The notes under the pieces were generated by a model that saw nothing but the letters and a program-made list of their open reading frames with translations, was not told the DNA's origin and ran no database searches. Positions 1 to 6,223 of a stretch of DNA of 8,070 nucleotides are shown here, one piece after another. This stretch comes from Flavobacteriaceae bacterium (GTDB lineage Bacteria; Bacteroidota; Bacteroidia; Flavobacteriales; Flavobacteriaceae): assembly GCA_013042255.1 (NCBI GenBank), contig JABDQK010000299.1:1-8070 (forward strand). Direction: 5' to 3'. Position 1 is the stretch's first letter. Each line of letters opens with the position of its first letter. Made by a program: the position numbers and the translations under genes.

Positions 1-1
1 A

Positions 2-379
2 TTCAGGCCCGGATCAATTAAAAGGGAAAATCCGGTTCGTTTGATCAAGAGACTTGGTGAGACAATGAAAAAGCAAAAGATACAAGCAAATCAAATAAAT
101 CAACACAGGCAGGAATCGCCTTATCCCGTGGTGATTTGTGGAGATTTCAACAATAGTCAGTATTCTAAAGTCTATAGCAGTCTTAGTAAGGATATGAAGG
201 ACTCATTCCTCGAGAAAGGCAATGGTTATGGAACTACCTTATCATTTAAAATTCTTCCTTTTAGGATCGATTATGTTTTAGTTGATAATACATTTGAAGT
301 CATTGAACATAAAAACTACGACGTGGTCCTTTCTGACCATTATCCAATTAAAGCTAAATTCCGCTTTCAAAACCCATGA
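2..379 (+). CDS. Endonuclease/exonuclease/phosphatase family protein, 3' part only
   Basis: This is the C-terminal ~125 residues of an EEP-superfamily (Mg2+-dependent phosphodiesterase/phosphatase fold) protein. The frame is open from base 2 and has no stop before the left edge, so the gene starts upstream; the TTG at 41 is internal. Three conserved blocks are visible in the usual order: CGDFNN (metal/phosphate-binding Asp and Asn), RIDYVL, and SDHYP, which carries the catalytic Asp-His pair near the C-terminus. It ends with TGA at 377-379. The last 26 bp overlap the 3' end of the convergent DUF6122-like gene. The substrate cannot be told from this half; the family includes nucleases, sphingomyelinases and inositol phosphatases. 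I recall flavobacterial relatives with membrane segments at the N-terminus, but that part is outside the window. Family assignment is secure, specific function is not. Confidence 0.9.
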   Translation, partial: FRPGSIKRENPVRLIKRLGETMKKQKIQANQINQHRQESPYPVVICGDFNNSQYSKVYSSLSKDMKDSFLEKGNGYGTTLSFKILPFRIDYVLVDNTFEVIEHKNYDVVLSDHYPIKAKFRFQNP

Positions 380-680
380 GGACACAATCCGTCCAATCGG
401 CAAGCATATGCAGTAAAAGTCCGATTCCCAATATCCTCAACGGTTTAATCATGAGAAAAAGCACATATACAGCCATGGCCCAGTACTGGTGTAAAAAATG
501 GAAATTGATGCTACACCGGTCAGGGTCAAAAACCGGATCTGCAAATAAATGATCCACATCGATAAGAATTGCGGCTAGCATAATAAGGATCGCCCGCTTC
601 TGATTGCTTTTAAAAAATAGGAATCCAACGGCAAGAGGCAAAAGGAAATGTATGCCGTAATGAAGAAAGAATCTAAGCAT
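354..680 (-). CDS. DUF6122-like small integral membrane protein
   Basis: A 108-residue, mostly hydrophobic protein with about four predicted membrane segments (roughly residues 9-23, 28-40, 65-78 and 82-94). I recognise it as the short membrane protein annotated DUF6122 in flavobacteria; its function is unknown. Acidic and histidine residues sit at helix ends: H7 and H11, D41-V-D43-H44, H61 and H64, and H91 with D95. The DxDH motif recalls the YdjM/DUF457 group of putative membrane-bound metal-dependent hydrolases, so a metal-binding role is possible but inferred. The ATG at 678-680 overlaps the stop of the upstream WbqC-family gene (ATGCTTAG, 8 nt), which suggests translational coupling. It is the last gene of the leftward cluster, and its 3' end overlaps the convergent EEP gene by 26 bp. 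Confidence 0.8.
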   Translation of the reverse strand: MLRFFLHYGIHFLLPLAVGFLFFKSNQKRAILIMLAAILIDVDHLFADPVFDPDRCSINFHFLHQYWAMAVYVLFLMIKPLRILGIGLLLHMLADWTDCVLMGFESGI

Positions 681-1305
681 CTAAATAGTTTAAAGAAGCC
701 TCCAGAAGGTAATTTAGGGCATTGGGACCTTCGTTAAAAAGAAGATCGAGGATGCTGAGGTTAGGAATAAAACCGTGACGCTCAGTAAATACCTGGGTGT
801 AAGTCGACGGATCAAAAGAAATCGCTTTCTTGGCATTTACCAGGAAGCGCATGTCCCTGATATCTTCGGGAGAAGGGTGATAGAGGTCAGTCTTTTTATC
901 CGGTAAATTCAGGTTCAGCAGGGCGGAAATTGACTCGAGACATCGAAAGTTGTGATCGAGCAGGTAAACCGGGTATTTCAGAAATAAAGGGGCCAGATCA
1001 TCTTCGTAATATTCAAAAAAAGGGGAGGATCTGTAGGCGGTTTGAAGGGAGCGCCAATGTTGTCTTTGCCAGGGATATTTATTGTCGGTCCTGACATCCC
1101 TGTAATACTGTTTTCCCTGTTTCCCTCCCACATGCAGGATGGGGATACTCAGCATCTGCTTCCCCTGATCTGTACAGATATACGTTCGATTTCTATAAGT
1201 CTGTTTCTGATAATAATCCATTACTTCCCATTCACAATCCTGCTGAGCCAACAGCGCCATCGTGGCTATATTGGGGAAATATGAAGGGTGCAATAAACAG
1301 CGCAT
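673..1305 (-). CDS. WbqC family protein
   Basis: A 210-residue soluble protein of the WbqC-like family. No signal peptide or membrane segment is seen. Family features are the N-terminal LLHPSYFPNI (residues 4-13), the segment NRTYICTDQGKQMLSIPI (39-56), the central WQRQHWRSLQTAYRSSPFFE (79-98) followed by YYEDDLAPLF, and the C-terminal QVFTERHGFIPNLSILDLLF (171-190) with NEGPNALNYL after it. The name comes from a gene in O-antigen/polysaccharide clusters; as far as I recall, no reaction is established for the flavobacterial members. The ATG at 1303-1305 has no clear Shine-Dalgarno. It lies 24 nt after the lepB stop and overlaps the start of the DUF6122-like gene by 8 nt, so it sits inside the operon. 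Length is normal and the gene looks intact. Family assignment is strong; a role in surface glycan or nucleotide-sugar metabolism is only inferred. Confidence 0.88.
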   Translation of the reverse strand: MRCLLHPSYFPNIATMALLAQQDCEWEVMDYYQKQTYRNRTYICTDQGKQMLSIPILHVGGKQGKQYYRDVRTDNKYPWQRQHWRSLQTAYRSSPFFEYYEDDLAPLFLKYPVYLLDHNFRCLESISALLNLNLPDKKTDLYHPSPEDIRDMRFLVNAKKAISFDPSTYTQVFTERHGFIPNLSILDLLFNEGPNALNYLLEASLNYLDA

Positions 1306-1329
1306 ACCTGTAAAAGGGGAAATATTAAT

Positions 1330-3030
1330 TTATTTCTTGGCTTTTTTTCTTCTTTTTCTGATAAAATCAAAGAGAAACCAGGCAGCCAGGGCCATAAGAA
1401 AATACCGGAAATAAGAAACAGGTTCCCCACTTCCGTGCACGGTAGTGAAAATTCGATCCCATCTCGGCTTCCAGTTCGCAATTCCATCATTGAAATTATC
1501 GAAACTCAACCAGATAAAAATGGGGGTTCCCACGATGTGGTTTTCTGGGACATATCCCCATGACCTGCTATCTTCAGAATGATCCCTGTTGTCACCCATC
1601 ATCCAGTAATAGTCCTGTTTGAAGGTATATTCAGTTGTGACCTCCCCGTTGATGAGCACCTGATTCCCCGAAACGCTCACTGTGTTGTTTTCGTAGTCTC
1701 TTAGGATTTTTTTATAAAGGGGGAGTACATTAACACTAACTGGTATAGTACTTCCTTTAGCCGGGATGTATATAGGGCCAAAATTATCGTTGTTCCAGGG
1801 ATACGATTCATTTTGAGGAAAAATGTTGTAGCCCGGAACACCTTTGGGTTCTATGATCTTTACAACTGAATCGATCTGTGAATTATTGCGCAGCTTCGTT
1901 GCCATCTCTTCCGTGAGGGTAGCCTGTCGTTCCCGGTCGGTAATCTCGCGTAATGACAGCCCCAGTGCGCGAATAAGGTCGACAGAAATGCCCTTACTGT
2001 CGGTAAGGATAATAGGGGGGTTATTCTGGCTGTATACGGCGTAACCTGAAGACTGCAGGGCCATGCTTTGCTGAGGATTCAGGGATTGAGCAACGTAAGT
2101 CCTGTTAAATTCAGAAACCCCTGTTTCTATCAGTAACCTTGATGAAACGCCTTTCTGAGCATAGAGCATATAATCGTATTGAGGCTTTGCCCGGTCAGAC
2201 AAGACGAGCTGTTCCCCGTTGATAAAGACATATCCGTCTCTCACTTCTAGGGAATCCCCGGGAAGGCCAACACATCGTTTTACATAGTTGGATTTTTTGT
2301 CGATGGGTTTTACCACCCCTTTTTCCTTTTTGAAAAAAGCCCTGACGGTATCGGCGGGCCAACTGAATACCACAATATCATTTCGATCAACCTTGGTAAA
2401 ACCAGGCAACCTGAAATAGGGGAGCTGTGGTTTTTTAAGATAGGATCTGATGCCGAGTACGGGAAGGGTATCGTGAACCATGGGAGCTGCGATAGTGGTC
2501 ATCGGTGTCCTGGCCCCGTAGTGAAACTTACTGACGAACAAGAGATCTCCTATTCTAAGCGTTCGTTCCAATGAACCGGTTGGAATAACATAAGGTTGTA
2601 TAAAATAGGTATGGACCAGTGTAGCTGCTACAATAGCAAATACGATTGAACTCACCCATTCCCCGATACCAGTTTTTGGATGTAAACTTCTGTCTTTGAT
2701 GTGCGCTACATCCAGGCTGTAATTGACATAGTAGATATAAAATCCGAGGGTGAGGATGACCAACCATGTATCCAAAAGGCTGTTGCGTCCGAAGCTGCGG
2801 ATCGTCTCTACCCAGATTACCGGAAACATCAGAAGGTTGATAATGGGGATAAAAAGAAGGATCACCCACCAGCCTGGCCTTCTGATGATTTTCATCAATA
2901 TCACGGCATTGTAAACAGGAATAGCTGCCTCCCAGGGCTTTCTGCCTGCTTTTTTATAAAGCTTCCAGGTGCCCAGGAAGTGAATGAGTTGTACCAGAAG
3001 TATAAATAGGATCCATTGTGTAACGTTCAT
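1330..3030 (-). CDS. lepB: Signal peptidase I, long Bacteroidetes form
   Basis: This membrane serine protease cleaves signal peptides from exported proteins on the outer face of the inner membrane (peptidase family S26). Numbering from the ATG at 3028-3030 gives 566 residues. The N-terminus is hydrophobic with several membrane segments (about 4-20, 54-76, 88-104), and another segment at 125-145 precedes the active site. The nucleophile is Ser153 in IPTGSLERTL, and the general base is Lys251 in NYVKRCVGLPGD. The last signature is DYYWMMGDNRDHSEDSRSWG (473-492). About 220 residues separate the Lys and GDNR boxes, much more than in the E. coli enzyme. A C-terminal membrane segment (about 539-557) ends in the basic tail RKRRKKAKK. 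The frame can be extended 10 codons to a TTG at 3060, but I prefer the ATG because the family-like sequence begins at MNVTQW. It lies 45 nt after dapB and 24 nt before WbqC. Confidence 0.95.
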   Translation of the reverse strand: MNVTQWILFILLVQLIHFLGTWKLYKKAGRKPWEAAIPVYNAVILMKIIRRPGWWVILLFIPIINLLMFPVIWVETIRSFGRNSLLDTWLVILTLGFYIYYVNYSLDVAHIKDRSLHPKTGIGEWVSSIVFAIVAATLVHTYFIQPYVIPTGSLERTLRIGDLLFVSKFHYGARTPMTTIAAPMVHDTLPVLGIRSYLKKPQLPYFRLPGFTKVDRNDIVVFSWPADTVRAFFKKEKGVVKPIDKKSNYVKRCVGLPGDSLEVRDGYVFINGEQLVLSDRAKPQYDYMLYAQKGVSSRLLIETGVSEFNRTYVAQSLNPQQSMALQSSGYAVYSQNNPPIILTDSKGISVDLIRALGLSLREITDRERQATLTEEMATKLRNNSQIDSVVKIIEPKGVPGYNIFPQNESYPWNNDNFGPIYIPAKGSTIPVSVNVLPLYKKILRDYENNTVSVSGNQVLINGEVTTEYTFKQDYYWMMGDNRDHSEDSRSWGYVPENHIVGTPIFIWLSFDNFNDGIANWKPRWDRIFTTVHGSGEPVSYFRYFLMALAAWFLFDFIRKRRKKAKK

Positions 3031-3075
3031 ATGTGCAACTTTAAGCCTTTGCGGAGGCAAGGTATCATTTTGTTA

Positions 3076-3783
3076 TTATTTTGTCCCAAGGTTTAACACG
3101 TCTTTCATACTAAATACGCCCTGCTTTCCCTGAATCCATTCTGCAGCCACCACTGCTCCAAGGGCAAAACCTTCACGATTATAGGCCTTATGCTTAATGC
3201 TAATCTCATCTACGGAGCCAGAATAGGTTACGATATGAGTGCCAGGAACTTCTCCTTCCCGATGCGAATGAACTACCACGGTATCTTCCCCTTTGCCATC
3301 GAGTTCCCACTTCGAATAATCCGTGGCTTCTATAATACCTTCAGCCAAGGTAATCGCAGTGCCACTCGGAGCGTCGAGCTTGTGGATGTGATGCGTTTCA
3401 TCTATGGAGACCTTATAATTTTTTGAATTGGCAATTAAACCAGCCAGGATATTATTCAGTTCAAAGAATATATTGACTCCAAGACTGAAATTGGAGGAAT
3501 ATAGAAATGCGCCTTTTTTTTCTTTACAATAGTCTGCAACTTCCTCATATCGGTTGAGCCAGCCCGTTGTTCCAGAAATGACAGGAACACCGTTTGCCAG
3601 GCATCCCCTGATATTATCAACTGCAGATTCAGGGACACTAAAATCTATGGCTACGTCTATCTCCCCGTAGTTTATTTTTACGGTCTCCAGATCAATTCGG
3701 GCCACAATATGATGACCCCGTTTCAGGCTGATCTGCTCGATCATTTTACCCATTTTTCCGTAACCCAGCAATGCAATATTCAC
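3076..3783 (-). CDS. dapB: 4-hydroxy-tetrahydrodipicolinate reductase
   Basis: DapB reduces 4-hydroxy-tetrahydrodipicolinate with NAD(P)H to tetrahydrodipicolinate, a step of the lysine/meso-diaminopimelate pathway that also feeds peptidoglycan. It is cytosolic. The 235-residue protein starts with the nucleotide-binding loop GYGKMGKMIE (7-16). It has SGTTGW (70-75) and the catalytic segment ETHHIHKLDAPSGTA (129-143), with the paired histidines H131/H132, K135 and the dipicolinate-binding SGT. It is shorter than the ~270-residue E. coli enzyme, a compaction I associate with Bacteroidetes DapB; no signature is missing. The start is GTG (3781-3783), 3 nt after the DUF5683 stop. No Shine-Dalgarno is evident, so translation is probably coupled to the gene before it. 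Its place behind parAB shows that lysine feedback control of this copy would have to act through the shared transcript; no riboswitch is visible next to it. Confidence 0.97.
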   Translation of the reverse strand: MNIALLGYGKMGKMIEQISLKRGHHIVARIDLETVKINYGEIDVAIDFSVPESAVDNIRGCLANGVPVISGTTGWLNRYEEVADYCKEKKGAFLYSSNFSLGVNIFFELNNILAGLIANSKNYKVSIDETHHIHKLDAPSGTAITLAEGIIEATDYSKWELDGKGEDTVVVHSHREGEVPGTHIVTYSGSVDEISIKHKAYNREGFALGAVVAAEWIQGKQGVFSMKDVLNLGTK

Positions 3784-3786
3784 AGG

Positions 3787-4419
3787 CTAAAATTTTATGG
3801 TTAATGCTAGTCCGTAATTAGGATCGGAAGTAATAGGATGATATTCCAGATATGGCTTGATATCCAGGCTGAGATCATCATCGACATTGAATTGTTGTAA
3901 ATGTGCATCTACATTGGCATCGATGATATTAAAGGCATAGAGTCCGATCGTAATCAGCAAGGCTAGATCCCTGTCCCTCTGATATCGCTCCTGTGCATCT
4001 TGTAGTGCTTCATCGGAAAGGTCCGGACTTCCGGGTACGATCCCACTGCTATTTACATCATAAAATTCATCATCAGTAAATCCTGCCCGCCTTCTTTTAA
4101 AGGCCGATCTGAACCGGTCGTACAAATCATCATTGTAGAGATAGGCGTAAACACCGGTTCCCAGGGCCCCATAGACAATTGGCACTTTCCAGTAGCGACG
4201 ATTGTAAATTTGCCCCAGTCCGGGTAAAATAGCCGAATAAAAGGCCGCCCTGCTGGGAGCAAGAGGATTTACATCCTTCTTTTCTATCTTCCCGTCAACA
4301 ACGATTCCTTTTTCCTTTAAATTAGTTCGCAGGGAATCGGAATCCGTTTTTTTCTCCTGGGCATTGATAGCAGAAAAAATGCAGAAGAGGATAAGAAAAA
4401 AAAAAGACCGACTACTCAC
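3787..4419 (-). CDS. DUF5683 domain-containing envelope protein
   Basis: A 210-residue protein of unknown function that I recognise as a DUF5683 member. Residues 1-20 form a Sec signal peptide with a probable signal peptidase I cleavage after INA (before QEKK). The core of the domain is PLAPSRAAFYSAILPGLGQ (52-70) followed by IYNRRYWKVPIVYGALGTGV (71-90), a hydrophobic, glycine-rich block. A second hydrophobic stretch lies at 152-167 and the chain ends with GLALTIKF. A terminal Phe is typical of outer-membrane proteins but is weak evidence alone. Start: GTG at 4417-4419, read as GTGAGTAG, overlapping the parB stop by 8 nt. Codons 4-8 contain an unbroken run of ten T (plus-strand A at 4396-4405), so a sequencing or replication slip here would destroy the frame. 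It is followed by dapB after 3 nt. An envelope location is well supported; a role is not known. Confidence 0.87.
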   Translation of the reverse strand: MSSRSFFFLILFCIFSAINAQEKKTDSDSLRTNLKEKGIVVDGKIEKKDVNPLAPSRAAFYSAILPGLGQIYNRRYWKVPIVYGALGTGVYAYLYNDDLYDRFRSAFKRRRAGFTDDEFYDVNSSGIVPGSPDLSDEALQDAQERYQRDRDLALLITIGLYAFNIIDANVDAHLQQFNVDDDLSLDIKPYLEYHPITSDPNYGLALTIKF

Positions 4420-5317
4420 CGGTGATGAGTTTAATGATTCTGTTTAAGTCTTCTTTAGAATTAAATGAAAGTGTCATTTTGCCCTTCTGATTATCCTGGG
4501 TATTAAGGGAAACGTCTGTTTCTAGGTAGTGCGACAGCGCAATTTCACTATTGAGGATAAAGAGGGATTTGTCCGACTTTGAACCAGCTGGTTTTTTGGG
4601 AGATGCACCCTTGTTGTGATATTGCCTTACCAGTTCTTCAGTCTGACGCACAGACAATCCATTTTCAATGATCTGTTCGTAAATGTCGAGCTGATCTGTT
4701 CTTTTGTCAATATTCACCAAAGTCCGGCCATGGCCCATGGAGATAAATCCATCCCTCATTCCGGTCTGGATAATGGGGTCTAAACGCAGTAAACGTAAAT
4801 AATTCGTAATGGTTGATCGTTTTTTTCCTACCCGATCACTGAGTTTTTCCTGAGTGAGTTCAATCTCTTCTATCAATCGCTGGTAGGAGAGTGCAATCTC
4901 AATAGGGTCGAGGTCTTCCCGCTGGATATTTTCAACGAGCGCCATTTCCAGGGATTCCTGGTCATTCGCAATCCGGATATAGGAGGGGATAGTCTCCAGT
5001 CCGACGAGTTTTGAAGCCCGGTAGCGCCTTTCTCCCGATACCAGTTGATACTTATTAAAATCCAGTTTCCGTACGGTAATCGGCTGGATCACCCCAAGTT
5101 CCTTGATGGAAGATGCGAGTTCCTGAAGTGCTTCATCGTTAAAATTGGATCTTGGTTGGAAGGGATTGACTTCAATTGCATTGAGTTCCAGCTCAACAAT
5201 ATTGCCTACTACCTTATCCGCGTTTTTATCTGTAACCGAATTGATGTCGTTTTCAGGGTCTTTTAAGAGCGCAGATAAACCGCGGCCAAGAGCTTGTTTT
5301 TTTGTCGCTTTTGCCAT
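4412..5317 (-). CDS. parB: Chromosome partitioning protein ParB
   Basis: This centromere-binding CTPase of the ParABS segregation system loads on parS and spreads as a DNA clamp. The 301-residue protein begins with the basic segment KKQALGRGLSALL, which is typical for ParB and thought to contact ParA. The N-terminal nucleotide-binding domain carries NPFQPRSNF (51-59), the CTP-binding GERRYRA (95-101) and ENIQREDLDPIEIA (129-142). A helix-turn-helix follows at about 154-176 (LTQEKLSDRVGKKRSTITNY), and a C-terminal dimerisation region covers about 250-301. A GTG three bases upstream (5318-5320) is possible, but I chose the ATG at 5315-5317: its A overlaps the final base of the parA stop (TGATG), and AAGGAG lies 8 nt upstream. 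The 3' end overlaps the DUF5683 gene by 8 nt. It is a chromosomal-type Spo0J/ParB by length and motifs. Confidence 0.96.
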   Translation of the reverse strand: MAKATKKQALGRGLSALLKDPENDINSVTDKNADKVVGNIVELELNAIEVNPFQPRSNFNDEALQELASSIKELGVIQPITVRKLDFNKYQLVSGERRYRASKLVGLETIPSYIRIANDQESLEMALVENIQREDLDPIEIALSYQRLIEEIELTQEKLSDRVGKKRSTITNYLRLLRLDPIIQTGMRDGFISMGHGRTLVNIDKRTDQLDIYEQIIENGLSVRQTEELVRQYHNKGASPKKPAGSKSDKSLFILNSEIALSHYLETDVSLNTQDNQKGKMTLSFNSKEDLNRIIKLITGE

Positions 5318-6096
5318 CACACAGTCTCCTTATTCTTTTTGAGTAGCTCGTTGGCCATATTGAGGTAATTGGCGGCTCCTTTGCTACTTGCATCGTATTT
5401 GATAATACTCTCCCCGTAACTTGGCGCTTCCCCAAGTCTCACATTTCTCTGGATAATAGTGTCGAATACCATTTCTGAGAAGTGCTTTTTAACTTCTTCC
5501 ACTACCTGGTTAGACAAGCGCAACCGCGAATCATACATGGTCAGCAGCATTCCTTCGATATCGAGGTCAGGATTGTGGATACGCTGTACACTTTTTATGG
5601 TATTCAGCAATTTTCCGAGGCCTTCGAGGGCAAAATACTCACATTGAATCGGTATGATTACCGAATCAGCCGCTGTAAGGGCGTTAAGCGTGAGTAATCC
5701 CAAGGAAGGAGCACAGTCGATCAGAATATAATCGTACTCTTCTTTTAAATCCCTTATCGCCTTTTTCATCATGTATTCCCTGTCATCTTTGTCTACCAAC
5801 TCTATTTCGATCGCTACCAGGTCGATATGAGAAGGAATCAGGTCCACATTGGGAGAAGAAGTCTTTACTATCGTATCTTTTGCAGCGCGGGTATGCTCCA
5901 GCACCTGATAAGTGCCAAGATCCACTGAATCTACGTCTATTCCCAATCCGGACGTTGCATTCGCCTGAGGATCTGCATCGATAAGTAGTACCTTTTTTTC
6001 CAAAACACCCAGGGAGGCAGCCAGGTTAACGGTGGTAGTGGTTTTCCCGACTCCACCCTTTTGGTTTGCAATCGCAATTATTTTGCCCATCATCAT
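5317..6096 (-). CDS. parA: Chromosome partitioning ATPase ParA/Soj
   Basis: This is the deviant Walker-type ATPase that binds nucleoid DNA as an ATP dimer and moves ParB-parS complexes. The 259-residue protein shows the P-loop KGGVGKTT at 13-20 (numbered from the first Met) with the signature lysine K13, the A' box LLIDADPQANAT (37-48), and Walker B YILIDCAPSLG (123-133). There is no N-terminal DNA-binding extension, so it is a chromosomal Soj/ParA (type Ib-like size) and not a plasmid type Ia protein. The gene opens with three consecutive ATG codons (6096, 6093, 6090); homologues usually begin MGKIIAIANQ, so the third may be the real start (257 aa). No Shine-Dalgarno is seen upstream. It is the first gene of the leftward operon and ends with TGA overlapping parB by one base. 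Confidence 0.97.
   Translation of the reverse strand: MMMGKIIAIANQKGGVGKTTTTVNLAASLGVLEKKVLLIDADPQANATSGLGIDVDSVDLGTYQVLEHTRAAKDTIVKTSSPNVDLIPSHIDLVAIEIELVDKDDREYMMKKAIRDLKEEYDYILIDCAPSLGLLTLNALTAADSVIIPIQCEYFALEGLGKLLNTIKSVQRIHNPDLDIEGMLLTMYDSRLRLSNQVVEEVKKHFSEMVFDTIIQRNVRLGEAPSYGESIIKYDASSKGAANYLNMANELLKKNKETV
5326..5331 (-). promoter_or_regulatory. Shine-Dalgarno-like site of parB
   Basis: On the minus strand AAGGAG lies 8 nt before the ATG of parB, inside the end of parA. Strong Shine-Dalgarno sequences are uncommon in this group, and none of the other starts here has one as clear, so it helps decide for the ATG at 5317 over the GTG at 5320. The same bases also encode Lys-Glu of ParA, so chance is possible. 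Confidence 0.5.
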
Positions 6097-6122
6097 AGTA
6101 AGTTAGGGGTTAAAAATACGAT

Positions 6123-6163
6123 TATTTGGTTAGCCAGAAAATGTATTTTGTTAACAGAAAGTG
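6123..6163. repeat. Imperfect tandem repeat of about 20 bp upstream of parA
   Basis: Two adjacent units read on the plus strand: TATTTGGTTAGCCAGAAAAT followed by G (6123-6143), and TATTTTGTTAACAGAAAGTG (6144-6163). They align with 17 identities, three mismatches and one single-base gap. The second unit contains the palindrome TGTTAACA (6149-6156). Two similar sites abutting about two helical turns apart, 27-67 bp before the parA start, are what an operator or autoregulation site would look like. AT-rich chance similarity is the alternative. No binding protein can be named. Confidence 0.5.
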
Positions 6164-6193
6164 AATAACTTAGGGCTAATCAATCGCAATAAT

Positions 6194-6216
6194 GGATATC
6201 AGTTGGGGCCTGATCC
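6194..6216 (-). terminator. Weak hairpin after the mutase gene
   Basis: Just after the mutase stop, the bases ATCAG (6198-6202) pair with CTGAT (6210-6214) around a 7-nt loop, and flanking GG and CC can extend the stem across a 2-nt bulge. There is no T-run after it in the direction of transcription, so it does not look like a standard intrinsic terminator. It may be a weak or Rho-assisted end, or chance. Confidence 0.22.
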
Positions 6217-6223
6217 TGAATGA

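Larger units (their letters stand above)
6097..6223 (-). promoter_or_regulatory. Intergenic region with the probable parA operon promoter
   Basis: This 127-bp AT-rich gap lies between the mutase stop and parA and is the only place upstream of parA where an operon promoter could sit. The Bacteroidetes -7 consensus is TAnnTTTG. Two near matches occur on the minus strand: TACATTTT (6138-6145) and TATTTTTA (6111-6118), each differing at the final G. Neither has a convincing TTTG -33 element at the usual spacing, so no exact promoter is claimed. No small ORF worth calling and no RNA gene is seen. A tandem repeat and a weak hairpin in this gap are listed separately. Confidence 0.35.

Noticed and set aside
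3031..3060. TTG start that would lengthen LepB by 10 residues
   Set aside because: The added residues (MPPQRLKVAH) are not hydrophobic and are not like family N-termini, whereas the ATG at 3030 begins directly with the membrane segment.
3031..3075. Short hairpin (TTGC/GCAA or GCCT/AGGC) between dapB and lepB
   Set aside because: The stem is only four pairs with no T-run, in a 45-nt gap inside an apparent operon. It is too weak to call a terminator or attenuator.
6069..6190. Exact 10-bp direct repeat CAATCGCAAT at 6069-6078 and 6181-6190
   Set aside because: One copy encodes the conserved AIAN residues of ParA, and flanking bases do not extend the match usefully. A single 10-bp repeat can occur by chance.
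4412..6223. A parS centromere site near parAB
   Set aside because: I looked for a match to the common parS palindrome (TGTTTCACGTGAAACA) and saw none. TGTTAACA at 6149-6156 is only an 8-bp palindrome and does not match.
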